64,000 nt of DNA, from contig JAFZLC010000010.1 of NCBI GenBank assembly GCA_017551675.1, forward strand, positions 1 through 64,000, written 5' to 3'. Below are positions 61,226 through 64,000 of the stretch, piece by piece. How positions within the stretch are numbered: the first letter of the stretch is position 1; each line of letters starts with the position of its first letter. The notes under the pieces were generated by a model. That model did not search any database and was not told the origin of the DNA. It saw only the letters and a program-made list of their open reading frames with translations. A program made the position numbers and the translations under genes. The stretch is from Paludibacteraceae bacterium (lineage in GTDB: Bacteria; Bacteroidota; Bacteroidia; Bacteroidales; Paludibacteraceae).

Positions 61226-63730
61226 TTAGTCATTAAAATCTTCAAATACATCATCGTCGCCTGACGATACGCCAGAACGTTCTTTCTTGTTCTTCTTGCT
61301 CGTCATATTACCAAAGTTATATGAGAGGTTGAAGTTGATTGTTCTACCACTCCAGCAAGACTCTGAATATTGATAGAAATCCTCTCCCCAAGTCTCAGAC
61401 TTCCACTTCCTTGAATTAAGCAAGTCTCTCACAGAAAGCGTTGCAATCAGTTTCTTCTTTAGGAACGGCTTCTTCAATCCCATGTTAATATAGTAACTGC
61501 TCAATGATTTACCTTGCACAGTGGCTCTAGGCGAACGATAGTTTCCTGATATTTGTAGGTTGAAGTCTTTAGGCAAAGAGAAATCAACAGAAGTCTGAGC
61601 AGACCAGCTAAAGCTTTGCTTGTCTTCAATCGTGACGTTTACCTCTGTCAACGAGCCATTCATCTTCGTGTTAATGTCATAGTTACCTCCGTTCAGTTTG
61701 TAATAATAGAGATTCACATTTGTAGTGAGGTTGACTATTTCCCAATGATTCTTTAATATCAATTCAAGACCCGTTGAATGGGAGGTGGTGATATTATCAA
61801 ACGTACTGATCATGGCTTCGGTCGACATCCAGCTATAGCGTTGAATGACATCCTGCATCAGTTTGTAATAAAGGGAAGCCATAAAGGTATGTTTGTTAAA
61901 GTTCTTCACGTAATTGAACTCCATTGAATTGGTGAATTCTGGATCTAGTTCAGGGTTACCGAATGAGATATTGGTAGAGTCGGCCACATTCACATAAGGG
62001 TTCAACCAATAACGGCGCGGACGACTGATTCTGCGTGTATAGCTCATTTGCAACTCGTCATTATCTGATAGTTTATAAGAGAAAAAGGCTGTAGGGAAAA
62101 CATTAAAATATGGCTTTTTCGTGCTCTTCTCCCCTGTGGTGTTTAATGACCAATCGATATCAGTCAACTCTCCACGTAATCCCAACTGCATGGAGAATCG
62201 GTGGAAGGAATTGCCATAGGATACATAACCCGCATATACGTTTTGGTGCAATTCAAAGTCGTTGTCCAACTCATGTTGTGGCGAGAACTCTTGTTCTTGA
62301 TCCCTTTTTATGGAAGAACGAACATCGCTGTATTGATTTTGGAAATTAAGTTTGACTCCAGCCTCAAGTTTGGAAGTGGACGTTAGCGGATTCACATAAT
62401 CAATCTGTGTCTCAAAGTTACGATTGTGATTATTTGTTTGCTGGTTTTGTATGTAATCCATACTTGAGATGGATTGGTGGTTGCTATCAAAATTCTTTTG
62501 CTCATAATCCCTATTACTATCAAACTTGTTAGCAGAGAAATTGAAGGAGGCAGATAGAATGTGCTTTTCTGAAAAAGAATGGGCATAATCGAACACGATA
62601 TTGGTCATAAGTCGGTCATTATCCGTTGTGGAGTTTCTCTCCTGGAAAGAGTTGAATCTGTCCACTCCCATCTCTCGGAATCCTTTGTTGTAGTTGATGA
62701 ATTGGTCACGGTTTCTTCCTGCAATAGTGAAGAGACCAGTAAGGCCTATTCTGTTGAGGGAATCAATCTGACAATCTGTTCCCATGCGAATAATACCTGT
62801 ATTCATGACATGGTTGGTCTCATTATCCTGATTCATCAGCAGAGTGTCTGTATCATACGTTTCACGTTCTGTTCTACCATCACCGATATTCTTACGGTTG
62901 GTATATCCAACATTGGCGAAGGATGACCATTTACCCTTCATAAAGTTAATGTTAGCAGCAACATTTCCTCCTGGCTTTCCACCCCATGGATATGAGATAC
63001 CTGCAGAGACAGAACCATAGTAGGATGCTTTATTGTCTGATTTTTTCATGACAATGTTGATGATACCCGCAGAACCCTCTGCATCGAATTTAGAAGATGG
63101 ATTGGTGATTACCTCCACACGTTCGATACTTCCAGCTGGCAATTGTTCCAATATTTCACCTCTGTTCTCATCAGAGAGTCCGGAAGGCTTTCCGTTGATA
63201 TAGATCTCTACATTCTCATTGTTTCGCATCGAAACATTACCCTCTACATCCACCTCTATGGAAGGTATCTCTTTCAACACTTCACTTGCCGACATACCTT
63301 CAGAAACAGCACTCTCATTCACCAAAAAGGTTTTCTTGTCTATATCCACATTCAATGTAGATCTTTTAGCACTCACCTCAACGGCAGTAAGCAATACTGC
63401 ATCTTCCTGCAGAATAATCTTACTATATTTCCTTGTGGGTTTCTCTTTTGTAAGCACCACATCTATCGTTTTCGTCCTGAATCCCACATAGGTAATCTCA
63501 AGTTTAAAGTTACCCTCCGTCAGATCTTTGAGTTCAAAAAAGCCATCCATATCGGTGGCATTCCCTTTAAACATAGATTTCTCACCAGACTTGTATAAAA
63601 CAACAGACGCAGATGGAAGAGGATCTCCACCTGCATCTACGATTTTTCCCGATATTTTATACTCTTCAGCATGAAGAGTAACTAAACCCCAAAAGATCAA
63701 AACAACTGTACATACAATTTTCGTTCTCAT
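61226..63730 (-). CDS. TonB-dependent receptor-like outer-membrane protein
   Basis: 834 residues. Signal peptide (MRTKIVCTVVLIFWGLVTLHA), a carboxypeptidase-regulatory-like N-terminal domain (about 25-110; SGKIVDAGGDPLPSASVVLY, TDMDGFFELKDL), a plug domain (about 120-225; NGKPSGLSDE, GSIERVEVITNPSSKFDAEG), and a long barrel of the OMP_b-brl_3 type with RRISRPRRYWLNPYVN. The last barrel strand (INFNLSYNF) is followed by a charged, low-complexity tail (KKNKKERSG, DDDVFEDFND). No SusD partner is nearby, so this is not a classic Sus-type glycan receptor. It precedes the MFS and Dabb genes. Confidence 0.93.
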   Translation of the reverse strand: MRTKIVCTVVLIFWGLVTLHAEEYKISGKIVDAGGDPLPSASVVLYKSGEKSMFKGNATDMDGFFELKDLTEGNFKLEITYVGFRTKTIDVVLTKEKPTRKYSKIILQEDAVLLTAVEVSAKRSTLNVDIDKKTFLVNESAVSEGMSASEVLKEIPSIEVDVEGNVSMRNNENVEIYINGKPSGLSDENRGEILEQLPAGSIERVEVITNPSSKFDAEGSAGIINIVMKKSDNKASYYGSVSAGISYPWGGKPGGNVAANINFMKGKWSSFANVGYTNRKNIGDGRTERETYDTDTLLMNQDNETNHVMNTGIIRMGTDCQIDSLNRIGLTGLFTIAGRNRDQFINYNKGFREMGVDRFNSFQERNSTTDNDRLMTNIVFDYAHSFSEKHILSASFNFSANKFDSNRDYEQKNFDSNHQSISSMDYIQNQQTNNHNRNFETQIDYVNPLTSTSKLEAGVKLNFQNQYSDVRSSIKRDQEQEFSPQHELDNDFELHQNVYAGYVSYGNSFHRFSMQLGLRGELTDIDWSLNTTGEKSTKKPYFNVFPTAFFSYKLSDNDELQMSYTRRISRPRRYWLNPYVNVADSTNISFGNPELDPEFTNSMEFNYVKNFNKHTFMASLYYKLMQDVIQRYSWMSTEAMISTFDNITTSHSTGLELILKNHWEIVNLTTNVNLYYYKLNGGNYDINTKMNGSLTEVNVTIEDKQSFSWSAQTSVDFSLPKDFNLQISGNYRSPRATVQGKSLSSYYINMGLKKPFLKKKLIATLSVRDLLNSRKWKSETWGEDFYQYSESCWSGRTINFNLSYNFGNMTSKKNKKERSGVSSGDDDVFEDFND

Positions 63731-63772
63731 AAGCTCAATTCTAAATTTATAGTTCTAATTGTGTTTTATTTA

Positions 63773-64000
63773 TTACGCATCCGAAGTCTTCGAACTATCC
63801 TGTTCGCTCGTATCCTTTGCTTCCGTATCAGTTGGCTGATCCGTCGGCATAGTGTTTACTACTTCCGGAGACTCTTGTGTCGTCGATTCTTCACCCTCAT
63901 TTTCCTTCGTTTTCTTTGATTCACTCTCTTCACTCAGTTCTTCTGATCTTGATTTCCAAGGACGTTTACCAAAAATACGTTCCACATCATCTGCAAAGAT
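63773..64000 (-). CDS. ftsH: ATP-dependent zinc metalloprotease FtsH, C-terminus (partial)
   Basis: The frame runs out of the window at its 5' end. The 75 codons present begin IFADDVERIFGKRPWKSRSEEL, which as I remember it is the conserved end of Bacteroidota FtsH (DVERIFGKRPW...SR), followed by a low-complexity acidic tail of Glu, Ser, Thr and Pro. The ATPase and protease domains lie outside the window. An apparent start (GTG at 63985) inside this part is only an internal codon. The TonB-family gene starts 42 bases downstream on the same strand. Confidence 0.75.
   Translation of the reverse strand: MFADDVERIFGKRPWKSRSEELSEESESKKTKENEGEESTTQESPEVVNTMPTDQPTDTEAKDTSEQDSSKTSDA

Overview
The window looks like a chromosomal segment from a member of the Bacteroidales (phylum Bacteroidota). 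The evidence is internal. Several promoters match the Bacteroidota form (TTTG about 20 bases before TAnnTTTG), and clear Shine-Dalgarno sequences are rare. The families are typical of the phylum: a DUF3078 barrel, TamB with a lipoprotein-type TamA partner (TamL), an RprX/RprY-like two-component pair, a TonB-dependent receptor of the OMP beta-barrel family, an FtsH tail ending in the IFGKRPW signature, and the LpxK and RimO of a diderm. Genus cannot be fixed from sequence alone.

Layout. 1-2.6 kb is accessory: an AAA ATPase of the DUF4143 type cut by the window edge, a single-HKD phospholipase D-like protein, and a four-helix-bundle protein preceded by a strict 8-bp CTAG repeat. 2.6-13.3 kb is a long minus-strand housekeeping run: ftsY, rimO, an acyltransferase, an LD-carboxypeptidase lipoprotein, radA, a 670-residue TPR protein, a DUF3078 barrel and an aldehyde dehydrogenase. 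13.4-19.0 kb on the plus strand holds a 1012-residue TPR protein, a beta-barrel and a TerB/DnaJ membrane protein. 19.0-33.7 kb is a surface-glycan cluster: flippase, GT4, EpsG-like polymerase, O-antigen-ligase-like protein, an LtaS-like transferase with a duplicated-domain partner, a GDPD-like lipoprotein, a second polymerase and five GT2 glycosyltransferases, arranged in plus and minus blocks.

33.8-40.4 kb carries carB and a RavA-ViaA pair, all on the minus strand. The carB leader has the layout of a pyrBI-type attenuator: a promoter, a 22-codon leader ORF with a run of seven U, and an intrinsic terminator 8 nt after its stop codon. 40.5-44.2 kb lies between tRNA-Arg(CCT) and tRNA-Pro(TGG) and holds three cargo-like genes: a dual-specificity phosphatase, a YiiX-like cysteine hydrolase and a 560-residue orphan. 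A decayed duplication flanks the YiiX gene. 44.3-52.1 kb is a translationally coupled set of outer-membrane protein, TamB and TamL. 52.2-57.2 kb has a KefB-type antiporter, the RprX/RprY-like pair and a 58-residue membrane protein. 57.5-59.6 kb has lpxK and punA. 59.7-64 kb, on the minus strand, has Dabb, MFS, a TonB-family receptor and the FtsH C-terminus.

The dominant theme is the cell envelope: lipid A (LpxK), polysaccharide assembly and export, outer-membrane protein and lipid transport (TamB/TamL), several barrels, and peptidoglycan turnover. The most notable unexplained structures are the carB leader, the 8-bp CTAG array, the duplication relic beside the YiiX gene, a recurring ACCCRC element just upstream of several start codons, and the duplicated-domain and LtaS-like pair. 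No insertion sequence, CRISPR array, rRNA or replication origin was seen.
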